A stretch of 64,000 nt of DNA from Neisseriaceae bacterium CLB008. GTDB taxonomy: Bacteria > Pseudomonadota > Gammaproteobacteria > Burkholderiales > Neisseriaceae. The notes under the pieces are model-generated. The model saw only the letters and a list, made by a program, of their open reading frames with translations. It was not told the DNA's origin and searched no databases. The stretch is from assembly GCA_041228285.1 (NCBI GenBank), contig CP166133.1, positions 2,327,380 to 2,391,379 of the forward strand, in the 5' to 3' direction. Within the stretch, counting starts at the first letter, position 1. Every line of letters begins with the position of its first letter. Positions 17,199-26,470 of this stretch are shown piece after piece. The translations under genes were made by a program, and so were the position numbers.

Positions 17199-18092
17199 AT
17201 GCGACACATCTTGGTCATTGGCAGCCTCAATATGGACTTAGTCACCCAGGCCGAGCGCTTTGCCGCGCCGGGTGAAACCATTTTAGGCCAGCAATTCAAC
17301 ACGTTTATGGGCGGCAAAGGCGCTAATCAGGCCGTAGCGGCAGCGCGCCTAGGCGCTCAGGTCAGCCTCATCGGCGCCGTGGGCGATGACGCCTTTGGCC
17401 AAGAACTGTGCCAAGGTCTCAGAGCCGAAGGCGTCAACACCGATGCCGTCGCCATCTTGGCGCACCAACGCACCGGCATTGCCAGCATCACCGTAGCTGA
17501 AGCCGACAACCACATCATCGTGGTGGCCGGTGCCAATCATGCGCTGACGCCCGCCCACATCGAGGCCCAGATCGAGCTGATTCACAGCGCCGACGTGGTG
17601 CTGTGCCAGCTGGAGATTCCCTTAAGCTGTGTACAGCGGGCCGCCGAACTGTGTCGACAGGCTCAAGTGCCCTTCCTACTGAACCCCGCACCCGCACAAA
17701 CCTTGCCGACCGATTTATGGCCACTGATTGACTACCTCACGCCCAACGAACACGAACTGGCGATACTCAGCCCTAACCACGCAGACTTAACCAGCCAGCT
17801 GGCTGCTTTACCCTGCACCGTCGTCATGACCCACGGCCAAGATGGCGCTTATTATTTAGACCCCACACAGCACGGCCTACGGCATCAGCCCAGCTTTACG
17901 ATCCAGGCCGTCGACAGCACCGGTGCTGGCGACACCTTTAACGCCGCGCTGGCCGTTTATCTCAACCAGGGCCTAGAACAGGCCGTGGCCAAAGCCTGCG
18001 CAGCTGGCGCCCTTGCAGTCACCCAGCTAGGCGCCCAAGCCGGCATGCCCAGTGCCGCGCAGCTGACCGAATTCATTCACTCTCAAGGTTAA
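17199..18092 (+). CDS. rbsK: Ribokinase
   Basis: This PfkB-family sugar kinase of about 297 residues would phosphorylate ribose to ribose 5-phosphate. It shows GSLNMDLV at the N-terminus, the substrate motif GGKGANQAVAAARLG near residue 38, LNPAPA, the NEHEL segment and the catalytic GAGDTFNAALAVYL signature with the base Asp. ATG codons exist at 17187 and 17199; the second has AGG at a better distance, and the frame extended to 17160 would overlap the previous gene. No ribose transporter or rbsR is nearby, so it probably salvages internal ribose. Confidence 0.9.
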   Translation: MRHILVIGSLNMDLVTQAERFAAPGETILGQQFNTFMGGKGANQAVAAARLGAQVSLIGAVGDDAFGQELCQGLRAEGVNTDAVAILAHQRTGIASITVAEADNHIIVVAGANHALTPAHIEAQIELIHSADVVLCQLEIPLSCVQRAAELCRQAQVPFLLNPAPAQTLPTDLWPLIDYLTPNEHELAILSPNHADLTSQLAALPCTVVMTHGQDGAYYLDPTQHGLRHQPSFTIQAVDSTGAGDTFNAALAVYLNQGLEQAVAKACAAGALAVTQLGAQAGMPSAAQLTEFIHSQG

Positions 18093-18107
18093 TCCAGAAA
18101 GCTTCTT

Positions 18108-19397
18108 ATGCGTGTTTCTTTTCGCCACTTAACGGCGCTGACCCTTTGCACCAGCCTGATTGGCTGCGCCCAACTAACGCCGCTGGCCCCAGACGCGAGC
18201 CCAGCCGAACGCATGACCTACGCCACCAGCAACCATTTGCTGCACGAGCACAGCTACAACTTTGACATCAACCTAAAAGTCGACGAATTGACCTTAGTCG
18301 ACGCCGAGAAAAGCGCCCATGTGCACGATGCCGAGGCCGATGCCCAATACCCTGAACTGGCCGAACTCAGCAACAGCCTAAGCCAAAAACTGATGAGCGG
18401 TAAAAAAATCATCATGGGCCTCAACATCGATGCCAGCGGCGCCGTAGACATGCGCCGCGGCAAGCTAGAGGTCATTCCGGCGGTGCGTTTTGAAATTCCC
18501 AACGCCAGCGCCAAGGCAAAGCTGCCCATGCTCCTTGATCTGAGCCAAAACAGCTTTTATATTGACCCAGCCGCCATCACCAACTCATTGCCCGAGCTCA
18601 GCTGGCTACAACCCTATCAACAGCCTGCCGGCACCTTTTATCGCATCAACTTGGCCGAACCTAAGGCCCTGGCCGATCTAAAAGCAATTGGTAAAGAAAT
18701 CCCAATCCAGCACTTCTTACAAATCTACGTCGACAGCTATGCCAAAGCCGTCGCCAATATGCCGCCTGAGCGCATTCAAATGGTGGCCGTCGACGATTGG
18801 GGTAAAAGCATTCACGCCACTCAGCAAATCAACGCCATCTTAAGCCTAGAGGAATACCTAGACTATACGAGCGTATTAGAACAACACCTGCTGGAAGGCA
18901 GCATCGCCTACTTTAAAAAATATCAAGGTAAAGCCTTACCAGCACATCTGGTCAAGGCCATTCAGGACATTGATTTAGACGCCCAGCAAGTGTCACGCGC
19001 TCTGGCAACGAGCCTACTCACCGAGCTCTTACCCAAAGACAGCCAGCTCAGCACCGACACTCAGCAGCTGGCCATCAAACAGTCGCTTTATCTAGACGGC
19101 AATAATCGCCTCGTTGGCCAAAGCGATGGTGCCAAGCTGAACCTTGATGCCTTTAAACTCGACATCAATAGCCGTACCCACTTAAGCAATTTTGGCCGCC
19201 CAACCTGGCAGATCAACACCAAAAAAGCCAAAGTGATCGACGCCGACGTCACCCTCCTCACCGATCAAGCCTGGGCGACCTTAATCAGCGCTGGTGCAGA
19301 GGCATCATCGGCTGACGATGAAGAGGAATCCCTCATTGACACCGACAGCGTAGACGCCGCCGCCTGGGCCGAACCTGCTGTAGCCGTCATCGAATAA
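18108..19397 (+). CDS. Lipoprotein of unknown function, paralogue 1 of a tandem pair
   Basis: I do not recognise a named family. The 429-residue protein has a lipoprotein signal with lipobox SLIGC (Cys20). Its mature part contains YNFDINLKVDEL near residue 50, a segment with RRGKLEVIPAVRFEIP, a DYT-type helical central region, and SNFGRPTW near residue 365 before an acidic C-terminus. The next gene aligns with it over most of its length and shares the lipobox position, the YNF motif and SNFGRPTW. The gene starts 15 bp after rbsK and ends at a terminator, so it may be the last gene of the uup operon. An envelope location is likely; the role is unknown. Confidence 0.75.
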   Translation: MRVSFRHLTALTLCTSLIGCAQLTPLAPDASPAERMTYATSNHLLHEHSYNFDINLKVDELTLVDAEKSAHVHDAEADAQYPELAELSNSLSQKLMSGKKIIMGLNIDASGAVDMRRGKLEVIPAVRFEIPNASAKAKLPMLLDLSQNSFYIDPAAITNSLPELSWLQPYQQPAGTFYRINLAEPKALADLKAIGKEIPIQHFLQIYVDSYAKAVANMPPERIQMVAVDDWGKSIHATQQINAILSLEEYLDYTSVLEQHLLEGSIAYFKKYQGKALPAHLVKAIQDIDLDAQQVSRALATSLLTELLPKDSQLSTDTQQLAIKQSLYLDGNNRLVGQSDGAKLNLDAFKLDINSRTHLSNFGRPTWQINTKKAKVIDADVTLLTDQAWATLISAGAEASSADDEEESLIDTDSVDAAAWAEPAVAVIE

Positions 19398-19421
19398 GCA
19401 CCAGCACCCTCTAAGCACCCC

Positions 19422-19461
19422 AAAAAAGCCACCGAGCGCCAAGCGCCTCGGTGGCTTTTTT
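19422..19461 (+). terminator. Rho-independent terminator after lipoprotein 1
   Basis: AAAAAAGCCACCGAG pairs perfectly with CTCGGTGGCTTTTTT around a GCGC-containing loop, about 25 bp after the stop codon. Confidence 0.92.
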
Positions 19462-19645
19462 AACCCATAAAATCACGTCAAAAAACAAAATCTTAAACCC
19501 ACCCACTTAGCCCCATTAAGCCTCATCTAATCAAGCTAAAGCCATATTTAAGGTTGTCTAAATGGCTGAAATCCCTTATTGTTCTGTCTGACAACCGTGT
19601 TTGCCTCCGTGCATGCCCATCCAACTTTAGAATAAAAGGCCTAAC

Positions 19646-20938
19646 ATGACTTTTTCATTAAAGACAGTCAGCGCGCTGGCGCTCAGCCTCAGCCTTATTG
19701 GCTGTGCCAACATGTCTTCACTCCCCCAAGACGCCACCGCGGCTGATCACCTCAGCCGCGCCTACGAGCGCTCATTCACCGTAGACAACCGCTACAACTT
19801 TGAAATTGAAGGCAAGCTCACCGCGTTTACGCCTGCGGGCCAAGTACCCGTAGCCGCAGCAACCGAAGCCGCTGATGCAGCGGAGGCGGCCGCTGAGGCC
19901 GCTGAAGAAGCCAGCGCCTATGCCATGGCTGCCGATGCAGCTGCCGCTGACGCCAAAGCCTATGCTGGCATCGATGCCACCCAAGAGGCCGCCGACATTG
20001 AAATTCAACTAGACGACGCCTATGACGTAGCCAATATTGATGCCCTCATCAGCGCCGAACAACGCGGCAACGACGATGACTATTACAGCGACTCAGCCTA
20101 TCAAAAACGTAGCCAAGCGCGTCAAGATGGCATCTTCAACACCTTAAAAAACTTCAGCTTCGTGGCCAAGGGCGCCATGGATTTACCCAATGGCCGTCTG
20201 GAGATGACCCCCAGCATCCAATATTACGGTAACAATATTGAAGCCAAAGCCTCTGTACCCATGGCGCTGAACCTAAGCAAGGGTGAAGTATTGGCCGATC
20301 CTTCAGCCATCACGTCGACCTTTGGCTGGGCCTTTGGCTTAGACGAATACGGCATTGCCGACGCCAACGGTCGATTCTTACGCTATAAATTTGATAAAGA
20401 CTTACTCAAAGACATCCCGGTCAAAGAGTTGGGCAAGGCGTATTTAGACGCCATGAAAAAAGCCTTAGCTGAAGTCAAGCCAGAACAGCTTAAGTTTGCT
20501 CCGGTCGACGCCTTCGGTAAGAAATTAGGCGCCCGCCAGCAAATCACCATGAGCCAAACCTTGCCAGAAATGATGGCCTTTTCTGCCAACACCATTGGCC
20601 ACTTTAAAACCAACGTTGACGCCTTCCTAGAAAGCTATGAAGGCAAGCCATTGCCAGAGCCGGTGCAAAGCTTCTTGGACCAGTTAGAAGTCATGCCTGA
20701 GATGATGATGATGGGCTTAGACCTAGACAAAGCCGATAGCGGCCAAATCGTGACTCAATACTATTTAGGCAGCGGCGATCGCTTCTTAGGCATGTATTTG
20801 GAAATGACGATCACCGACGAAGACATCCAATTCACCATTGGCACCAGCATGAAAAACAGCAACTTTGGCCGCCCAACCTGGACGGTCACCCCAGCTGAAG
20901 AGAATATCTACGACATCGATCCAGCGCTGTTCCATTAA
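19646..20938 (+). CDS. Lipoprotein of unknown function, paralogue 2, with Ala-rich segment
   Basis: This 430-residue protein has lipobox SLIGC with Cys20, as in the neighbour at 18108. It shares YNFEIEGKL, the segment NGRLEMTPSIQYYG (against RGKLEVIPAVRFEI), the GKPLPEPV/GKALPAHL stretch and SNFGRPTW near the C-terminus. It differs by an alanine-rich, probably helical insert at about residues 70-115 (for example AAEAAAEAAEEASAYA) and a run of four Met near residue 352. It has its own upstream gap of 248 bp and ends at a strong terminator, so it is probably transcribed separately. Function unknown; the outer membrane is the likely site. Confidence 0.75.
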   Translation: MTFSLKTVSALALSLSLIGCANMSSLPQDATAADHLSRAYERSFTVDNRYNFEIEGKLTAFTPAGQVPVAAATEAADAAEAAAEAAEEASAYAMAADAAAADAKAYAGIDATQEAADIEIQLDDAYDVANIDALISAEQRGNDDDYYSDSAYQKRSQARQDGIFNTLKNFSFVAKGAMDLPNGRLEMTPSIQYYGNNIEAKASVPMALNLSKGEVLADPSAITSTFGWAFGLDEYGIADANGRFLRYKFDKDLLKDIPVKELGKAYLDAMKKALAEVKPEQLKFAPVDAFGKKLGARQQITMSQTLPEMMAFSANTIGHFKTNVDAFLESYEGKPLPEPVQSFLDQLEVMPEMMMMGLDLDKADSGQIVTQYYLGSGDRFLGMYLEMTITDEDIQFTIGTSMKNSNFGRPTWTVTPAEENIYDIDPALFH

Positions 20939-20947
20939 GCGCTCATA

Positions 20948-20978
20948 AAAAAAGCTGCCCTAGGGCAGCTTTTTTTTG
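20948..20978. terminator. Bidirectional terminator between lipoprotein 2 and the MFS gene
   Basis: AAAAAAAGCTGCCC and GGGCAGCTTTTTTTT form a strong hairpin around a short TA centre, between converging genes. Confidence 0.92.
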
Positions 20979-21007
20979 TTCATTAAGGGCATCGCCCATA
21001 TCAAACC

Positions 21008-22276
21008 TTAGGCAATGTCTTTATCCGCAGCCTTAGCCCCGACCCATAAAAATAAAATAGCCAAGAAGACGCTGGCGCTCATCGCCCCCACCATCACCCA
21101 CTGCGGCGAATGCGAATCGACCACGCCCAGCGCTGCCTCACGCGCCTGCTGGTTTTGTAAAAACATCGACAGCAGCATCACCGCCACCGATGAAATAAAG
21201 AAGCGCAGCGTGCCCGCCAAAGACGACACCGTTCCCGACATGTGCGGGAACTGAGACAGCGTGGTCGCCATCAAATTCGAGCCAATCATCGACACACAGC
21301 CAATATAACCCGCCACGCACAACACCAAGGGAATGAAGCCTAAATCAAACACCGTCACCAGCAGCATCAACACCCCCATCGTGCCCTGAATGCTCAAGCC
21401 CAGCTTGAGCATATTCATGGTGCCCAAACGGTGCACCAAGCGCGTATTCATCGTGGTCAAACTCATCATTGTGACAATATTAAAGGCAAAGAAATAGCCA
21501 AAGTTCTGCACCGATACGCCATACAGCTTAATGTAGACCACGGTACCAAAGCTCAAGAAGCTAAATAAACCCATGCTCGAAAATGCGCCGGCCAACATAT
21601 AGCACAGCATTTTCTTGTGCCCAAACAGCGCAATAAAATGGCCAAAGGTTTTGGCCAAACTAAAGGGCACTCGGTACTCTTTGCGCAGCGTCTCCGGAAT
21701 GTAGGCTGCCACTAAGCCCAACACCACCAAAGCACAGGCCGCCAACACCCCAAACATCACCTGCCACGGATACCAAATGATGATCCAACCGCCAATAATC
21801 GGCGCCAATAGGGGCGCCACGTTCGACACTAGGGTCACAAACGACAGCGTGCGTGAGAAGTCTTCCTTATCAAACAGGTCGCGCAGCAAGGCGTTAATCA
21901 CCACCACGCACGATGCGGCTGCAAAGCCGTGCACAAAGCGCATGCCAATCAAGGCATCAATCGTCGGCGCATAGGCACAGCCAATGGTGGCCGCCATAAA
22001 TGCCAAAAGGCCAAAAATAATGATGGGCTTGCGGCCAAAGCTGTCCGAAATGGGGCCGTAGACCAATTGTCCTAGACCAAAACCGGCCAGATAGCTGCCA
22101 ATGGTCAGCGACACCATGCCATCAGTGGTGCCGTAGGTATGCGCAATCTCGGTAAAACTGGGTAAGTACAGATCAATCGACAGCGGCATCAGCATCGAGA
22201 TGCAGCCTAAAATGAAAATCAGTCGCTTTTGATTCACGCTGCTGAGTAAGGGATGAGGCGAGGAAGAGGAAATCAT
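21008..22276 (-). CDS. Bcr/CflA-type multidrug MFS transporter
   Basis: This 422-residue protein has about twelve membrane helices. Family landmarks are SIDLYLPSF in helix 1, GQLVYGPISDSFGRKP (the MFS motif A loop between helices 2 and 3) and ALLRDLFDKEDFSR after helix 4. These fit the Bcr/CflA drug:H+ antiporter group (DHA1), whose members export bicyclomycin, chloramphenicol or sulfonamides; the substrate here is unknown. It is a single gene, and the upstream 300-bp gap separates it from the tRNA genes. Confidence 0.87.
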   Translation of the reverse strand: MISSSSPHPLLSSVNQKRLIFILGCISMLMPLSIDLYLPSFTEIAHTYGTTDGMVSLTIGSYLAGFGLGQLVYGPISDSFGRKPIIIFGLLAFMAATIGCAYAPTIDALIGMRFVHGFAAASCVVVINALLRDLFDKEDFSRTLSFVTLVSNVAPLLAPIIGGWIIIWYPWQVMFGVLAACALVVLGLVAAYIPETLRKEYRVPFSLAKTFGHFIALFGHKKMLCYMLAGAFSSMGLFSFLSFGTVVYIKLYGVSVQNFGYFFAFNIVTMMSLTTMNTRLVHRLGTMNMLKLGLSIQGTMGVLMLLVTVFDLGFIPLVLCVAGYIGCVSMIGSNLMATTLSQFPHMSGTVSSLAGTLRFFISSVAVMLLSMFLQNQQAREAALGVVDSHSPQWVMVGAMSASVFLAILFLWVGAKAADKDIA

Positions 22277-22539
22277 ATATACCTAATCAATGTGTGTCGG
22301 TGTGGGGTGTCCTTTATCAAACACAACAAAAAGCCACCTTGACGGTAGCTGTGCACTTAAAGGACGACGTGGCGTTCGAGCACCACTGGATTTATGAGGT
22401 TGCCGCGCTAAGGCGTGGGCTTAAAACAGATACATCAAGCCCACCAAGAAGGCTGCCCAAAGGCGGCAGATGGCTAGATGATGCGCTAAAAAGACGGCCC
22501 TGTCCACCCATAGGGCCAATAGCCAGCCAGCGCGAACGC
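22277..22539. other. Intergenic stretch between the MFS gene and the tRNA terminator
   Basis: No gene is supported. The MFS promoter must lie here. An 8-bp inverted repeat (GTCCTTTA at 22309-22316 and TAAAGGAC at 22358-22365) brackets about 40 bp and could be a paired operator or chance. A 93-codon frame crosses the region but also runs into the terminator and has no recognisable features. Confidence 0.5.
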
Positions 22540-22573
22540 AAAAAAACCTTTGTTTTTCAACAAAGGTTTTTTT
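22540..22573 (-). terminator. Terminator of the tRNA-Val/tRNA-Asp transcript
   Basis: AAAAAAACCTTTG and CAAAGGTTTTTTT flank a TTTTTCAA-type loop just downstream (minus strand) of tRNA-Asp; the T-run is on the minus strand. Confidence 0.9.
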
Positions 22574-22579
22574 AATTCT

Positions 22580-22656
22580 TGGCGGAGTGGACGGGACTCG
22601 AACCCGCGACCCCCGGCGTGACAGGCCGGTATTCTAACCAACTGAACTACCACTCC
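22580..22656 (-). tRNA. tRNA-Asp (anticodon GTC)
   Basis: The minus-strand sequence folds as a complete 77-nt tRNA with encoded CCA. The acceptor stem pairs GGAGTGG with its complement, the T arm carries GGTTCGAGTC, and the anticodon loop CTGTCAC reads GTC, giving aspartate. It lies just downstream of tRNA-Val and both are presumably cut from one transcript. Confidence 0.97.
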
Positions 22657-22660
22657 ATTT

Positions 22661-22736
<76 letters not shown>

Positions 22737-22904
22737 CTTGTCGCCAAGAGGAGCGTATTAAACCACATCCCCCACCCCTTGGCAAGCGTTCGCTGGTTTT
22801 TTTTAATCACAAATCATTAATCAATTGATCCGACAGCGAATATAAATCAAAAAAACCTTGCTCAACTGACCGCCAGCCCAGATAATACGGGCCTCTTTGA
22901 GCCA

Positions 22905-23531
22905 TTACTTAGCCAATATATGGCCTAATTTATCAGCCTTAGTGTCCAAATAAAATGCATTGGCAGGATTACGCCCCACTTCAAGCGGCACTCGATCCAC
23001 TACATTAATCCCCAACTCTTGCAGGGTCTTCACCTTATCGGGGTTATTGGTCATCAAACGCACCGAATCCACGCCCAAAACGTGTAGCATGTCTTTGGCT
23101 AAAGCAAAATTACGCGCATCCACCGGCAGGCCTAAAGCCACGTTGGCCTCAACCGTATCCATACCCTGATCTTGCAGCTGATAGGCGCGAATCTTATTGA
23201 TTAAGCCAATGCCACGACCTTCTTGGCGTAAATACAAAATCACCCCACGGCCTAGCTCACCAACGGCCTGCATGGCCGCCTGTAGCTGCGGGCCACAGTC
23301 ACAGCGCTTTGAAAACAAGGCGTCACCGGTCAAGCACTCCGAATGCAGGCGCATCAACACCGGCTCAGCAGCATCTAGTGTGCCCATGCTCAAGGCCACA
23401 TGCTCCTGCCCCGTAGCCAATTCTTCAAAGCCATGCATGGTGAAGTCACCCCACTCAGTCGGCAGCCGACAGGCCGCAATGAAGTTCAAATGCACCGGTT
23501 GATTGTGCTGATTGTGTTCTGTGTGTTCCAT
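22905..23531 (-). CDS. ribA: GTP cyclohydrolase II
   Basis: RibA opens GTP and releases formate and pyrophosphate to start riboflavin synthesis. The 208-residue protein carries the zinc ligands in [17 protein letters not shown], the GTP-handling RQEGRGIGL near residue 100, and MTNNPDKV near residue 155. It is the stand-alone form, not fused to RibB. The GAF gene lies immediately upstream, 10 bp away, so the two probably share a transcript. Confidence 0.97.
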   Translation of the reverse strand: MEHTEHNQHNQPVHLNFIAACRLPTEWGDFTMHGFEELATGQEHVALSMGTLDAAEPVLMRLHSECLTGDALFSKRCDCGPQLQAAMQAVGELGRGVILYLRQEGRGIGLINKIRAYQLQDQGMDTVEANVALGLPVDARNFALAKDMLHVLGVDSVRLMTNNPDKVKTLQELGINVVDRVPLEVGRNPANAFYLDTKADKLGHILAK

Positions 23532-23541
23532 GCCTTATCCC

Positions 23542-24285
23542 CTAGCCTTGCTCATCGTCTTGATCATGATCTTCTACATGCAACCACGGCATGGCAGTGA
23601 TCACGGGCTCGGCCGCCAAGGCCAAGGCCACCAACCATGATTGCGTGGCCTCATCAAAGGCGTGCTTACGCTCACTCTCGGCATGCACCACGCCCACAAC
23701 GGCACCGGTTTCGGTACAGATGGGCAAGCACATTTCGCTTTGGGTATTGGGATCGCGCACCTGGCTTAATTCGCCCAATGACACCCAATAAGGCACATCA
23801 TCCACCACCACACCCCAGGCCGTTTTGGCCACACGACTGGCGTGATGACGCATGCTTTCTTGCTCATTCACCAGCAGCACCCCTTCGCTGGCGCGCCCCA
23901 TATTGGCCATACACACCAACTCCATCTCTCCTGGCTCTGCCATGTCTGGCAGTAAAGCGTACACGCTCACGCGCAGCAAAGGGTGTCGATCGGTAATGGA
24001 ATCCAAACAGGCGTTCAGCCCAGCCAAGCCGGCACGGATCTCAACCGCATCGTTTTTGAAATAGGGCAATAGATTTAAGCGCTCGCTGTCTAAGCGACCA
24101 GCGGCGTCATACACGCCATCGCTGCCCTGCAAAATCAGCGGCAGCGACAGCAAATCTGCCGTCGCCACATGGGTGTGCTGCATCGCCAAAATGGCGTTTA
24201 AAGTCATGTGGGCCACTTGTACTTCTTCCAAAGGCAGGTTAAACCCTTGGGTTTCGACATAATCTTTAACCAATACGTAGGACAT
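23542..24285 (-). CDS. GAF-domain protein of unknown function
   Basis: The 247-residue soluble protein has a probable GAF domain in its C-terminal half (about 115-235), with an alternating strand pattern ending in CLPICTETGAVVGVVHAES followed by an amphipathic helix. The N-terminal half (VQVAHMTLNAILAMQ) is helical and not recognised. No kinase, cyclase or DNA-binding domain is attached, so it may act as a small-molecule or redox sensor with an unknown partner; the partner cannot be named. It is squeezed between a pseudouridine synthase gene 11 bp upstream and ribA 10 bp downstream, suggesting one operon. The C-terminus is unusually acidic (EDHDQDDEQG). Confidence 0.65.
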   Translation of the reverse strand: MSYVLVKDYVETQGFNLPLEEVQVAHMTLNAILAMQHTHVATADLLSLPLILQGSDGVYDAAGRLDSERLNLLPYFKNDAVEIRAGLAGLNACLDSITDRHPLLRVSVYALLPDMAEPGEMELVCMANMGRASEGVLLVNEQESMRHHASRVAKTAWGVVVDDVPYWVSLGELSQVRDPNTQSEMCLPICTETGAVVGVVHAESERKHAFDEATQSWLVALALAAEPVITAMPWLHVEDHDQDDEQG

Positions 24286-24296
24286 TGTTTTATCTT

Positions 24297-25046
24297 TTAA
24301 AATGATTCATCTTCATGTAAATAGCGCCACTGCCCTTGCGGCAGCTGGCCCAGCTTAATCTTACCGATGCGGATGCGCTTCAGCCCCACCACGTGCAGGC
24401 CAACCAGCTCACACATACGGCGAATTTGGCGTTTTTTACCTTCTCGCAGCACAAAGCGCAGCTGGTCTTCATTTTGCCAAGTCACCTTAGCCGGTTGCAA
24501 AGGCTTCCCATCTAAGCTTAAGCCATGATTGAGCTTTTTCAAGCCCTCCTCGCTTAATGCACCTTCAACACGCACCAAATATTCTTTATCAATGTCTGAG
24601 GTCTCACCAATGATGCGCTTGGCCACACGGCCATCCTGAGTCAGCACTAAGAGCCCGGTTGAATCGATGTCTAGGCGCCCAGCCGGGGCCAAAGAATAGG
24701 CGTGATACTTGTCAAACTTGATTCGGCTTGGATCATCCGCCCAATGATTCGCGGCGGTGATCAAGCTAGCGGCCGTATCGTAGCCATGTTCAGCCTGAGC
24801 ACTGACGTAGCCCACGGGCTTATTCAGCAAGATGGTGACGCGCGACGCCTGTTTTTGGTGCACTTGGCGATCCAGATCGATGCGATCAGCCACAGTCACT
24901 TTCTGCCCCAGCACCGCTACCGCGCCGTTTACCTTAACCCAGCCTTGTTCAATATAGCCATCAGCCTCACGGCGCGAACACAGGCCTAGCTGCGCCATGC
25001 GTTTGGACAGGCGCATCGGTTCGTTTACGTCTAATAAATCTGTCAT
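24297..25046 (-). CDS. RsuA/RluB/RluF-family 23S rRNA pseudouridine synthase
   Basis: An S4 RNA-binding domain lies at about residues 11-60 ([19 protein letters not shown]). The catalytic domain contains [12 protein letters not shown], the active-site motif [14 protein letters not shown] with the nucleophilic Asp, and the family-typical [15 protein letters not shown]. The protein isomerises uridine in 23S rRNA. The 249-residue size and the KPVG and CEL-VG contexts resemble RluF (U2604) or RluB (U2605); I cannot separate these by eye, so no symbol is given. It is co-directional with the GAF gene and ribA. Confidence 0.88.
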   Translation of the reverse strand: MTDLLDVNEPMRLSKRMAQLGLCSRREADGYIEQGWVKVNGAVAVLGQKVTVADRIDLDRQVHQKQASRVTILLNKPVGYVSAQAEHGYDTAASLITAANHWADDPSRIKFDKYHAYSLAPAGRLDIDSTGLLVLTQDGRVAKRIIGETSDIDKEYLVRVEGALSEEGLKKLNHGLSLDGKPLQPAKVTWQNEDQLRFVLREGKKRQIRRMCELVGLHVVGLKRIRIGKIKLGQLPQGQWRYLHEDESF

Positions 25047-25074
25047 AGTGTATTTCTATAGAAAAGTGAAGGCA

Positions 25075-26454
25075 TCAATCCAAGCCCAAACCAAAACCAG
25101 AAAGGTCTCGTGCCATTTGTGCGGCACTGTTGTCGGTCATGCCGCCAACAAAGTCCAGAATCTTCATGTATGCCGTGTATAAATCATCATCAGGCGCCAA
25201 AGGCTCATCCTCTAATAAATCCAGAATCATGCCGTTACGCACCCCCAGCTCACCGCCGTTGACGTAGGCAAACGCGGCCGGCACCAGGGCGCCTAAAATA
25301 GCCCCAATACAGGGGAAAGAGGCAATCTCCGTCATCAGCTTGGTGCGGTGACGATAGATTTTTTGACGAGCCAACTCCTTGGCCTGAAATAAGGCCTCTT
25401 GGATGGGCTCACTGCTGATGCTGAGTAAATCTTTGGGCACAAACGTCCCGTTCAGCAACTCTTGCTGATGCAGCATAAATTTTTGCGCCACGTCGTCAAT
25501 CGCCTTGCCGATGGCAATGCCGCGCAGCATGGCGCAGCGCTGACGCGAGCTTTGCGCCTGCCACGTGCGCTCAGTAGACGTCACTCTGGCCAAAATCTTT
25601 TCAAACTCGAGGTCTTCAATCAAACCAATTTCAACTGCATCCTCTAAATCCAACAACGCATAGCAAATATCGTCGGCCGCCTCCATCAAATACGATAGCG
25701 GATGGCGCGCCCAGCGGTTCGCTGCCAGCTCAGGCAGCCCCAAGTCGGCGGCCACGGTCCGAATAAAGCTTAATTCGGTTTGGTAAATATTAAATTTCTG
25801 GCCACGTCCGTGTGGGTCGGCACTGGTCCAGGGGTATTTCAACAATGCCCCTATCGTGGCCGCGCTCAAGCGCATGCCGCCACGGTTACGGTACATTTCG
25901 GTACTCGCTACCAGCCGTAAGCTGTTGGCGTTGCCTTCATAGGTACTGACGTCGGCACACTGATCGTCGGTCAAGCCAGTTAAATAATGTCGCTGCGCCG
26001 GGTCTCGAAACCAAGCCCGCAGAGCCTCTTCGCCCGTGTGGCCAAAAGGTGGATTGCCCAAATCGTGGGCCAAACAGGCCACTTGCACAATCGCCCCAAT
26101 GTCTGAAGCTCGATTGGCCTCAGGCAAAAAGCCGCCGGAGCGCATCATCACCCCAACCCGATTCCCCAAGCTGCGGCCTACGCTGGCCACCTCAACGCTG
26201 TGGGTCAAACGGTTATGGGTGTGATCATGTTTAGCAAACGGATGCACCTGAGTCTTACGCCCCAGCCGGCGAAACGCCCCCGAAAACACCACGCGGTCGT
26301 AATCGATGTGAAAATCAGTGCGTAAGGCGTCCACGCCTTCCAGCGTAGACGGCGTACTGGTCGGCACAATCTGCCCTTGTGGCGAGGTTTTATAACGCTG
26401 GGCGCTTAATAATTGCGCCCAACGCATACGGGTCGCGTCAGTCGTTTGGGTCAC
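25075..26454 (-). CDS. dgt: Deoxyguanosinetriphosphate triphosphohydrolase (dGTPase)
   Basis: This 459-residue HD-superfamily enzyme would cleave dGTP to deoxyguanosine and triphosphate. The metal-binding HD motif is in HDLGNPPFGHTGEEALR near residue 120, preceded by the family signature SGAFRRLGRKTQVHP and THSVEVASVGRSLGNRV. The length fits the long (type 1-like) dGTPases. It starts close to the proS stop (17 bp), so the two genes are probably co-transcribed. Confidence 0.93.
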   Translation of the reverse strand: MTQTTDATRMRWAQLLSAQRYKTSPQGQIVPTSTPSTLEGVDALRTDFHIDYDRVVFSGAFRRLGRKTQVHPFAKHDHTHNRLTHSVEVASVGRSLGNRVGVMMRSGGFLPEANRASDIGAIVQVACLAHDLGNPPFGHTGEEALRAWFRDPAQRHYLTGLTDDQCADVSTYEGNANSLRLVASTEMYRNRGGMRLSAATIGALLKYPWTSADPHGRGQKFNIYQTELSFIRTVAADLGLPELAANRWARHPLSYLMEAADDICYALLDLEDAVEIGLIEDLEFEKILARVTSTERTWQAQSSRQRCAMLRGIAIGKAIDDVAQKFMLHQQELLNGTFVPKDLLSISSEPIQEALFQAKELARQKIYRHRTKLMTEIASFPCIGAILGALVPAAFAYVNGGELGVRNGMILDLLEDEPLAPDDDLYTAYMKILDFVGGMTDNSAAQMARDLSGFGLGLD

Positions 26455-26470
26455 TCAGCCTCCTCATGGT

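Noticed and set aside
22294-22575. A 93-codon frame between the MFS gene and the tRNA genes
   Set aside because: It ends within the tRNA terminator and shows no family features.
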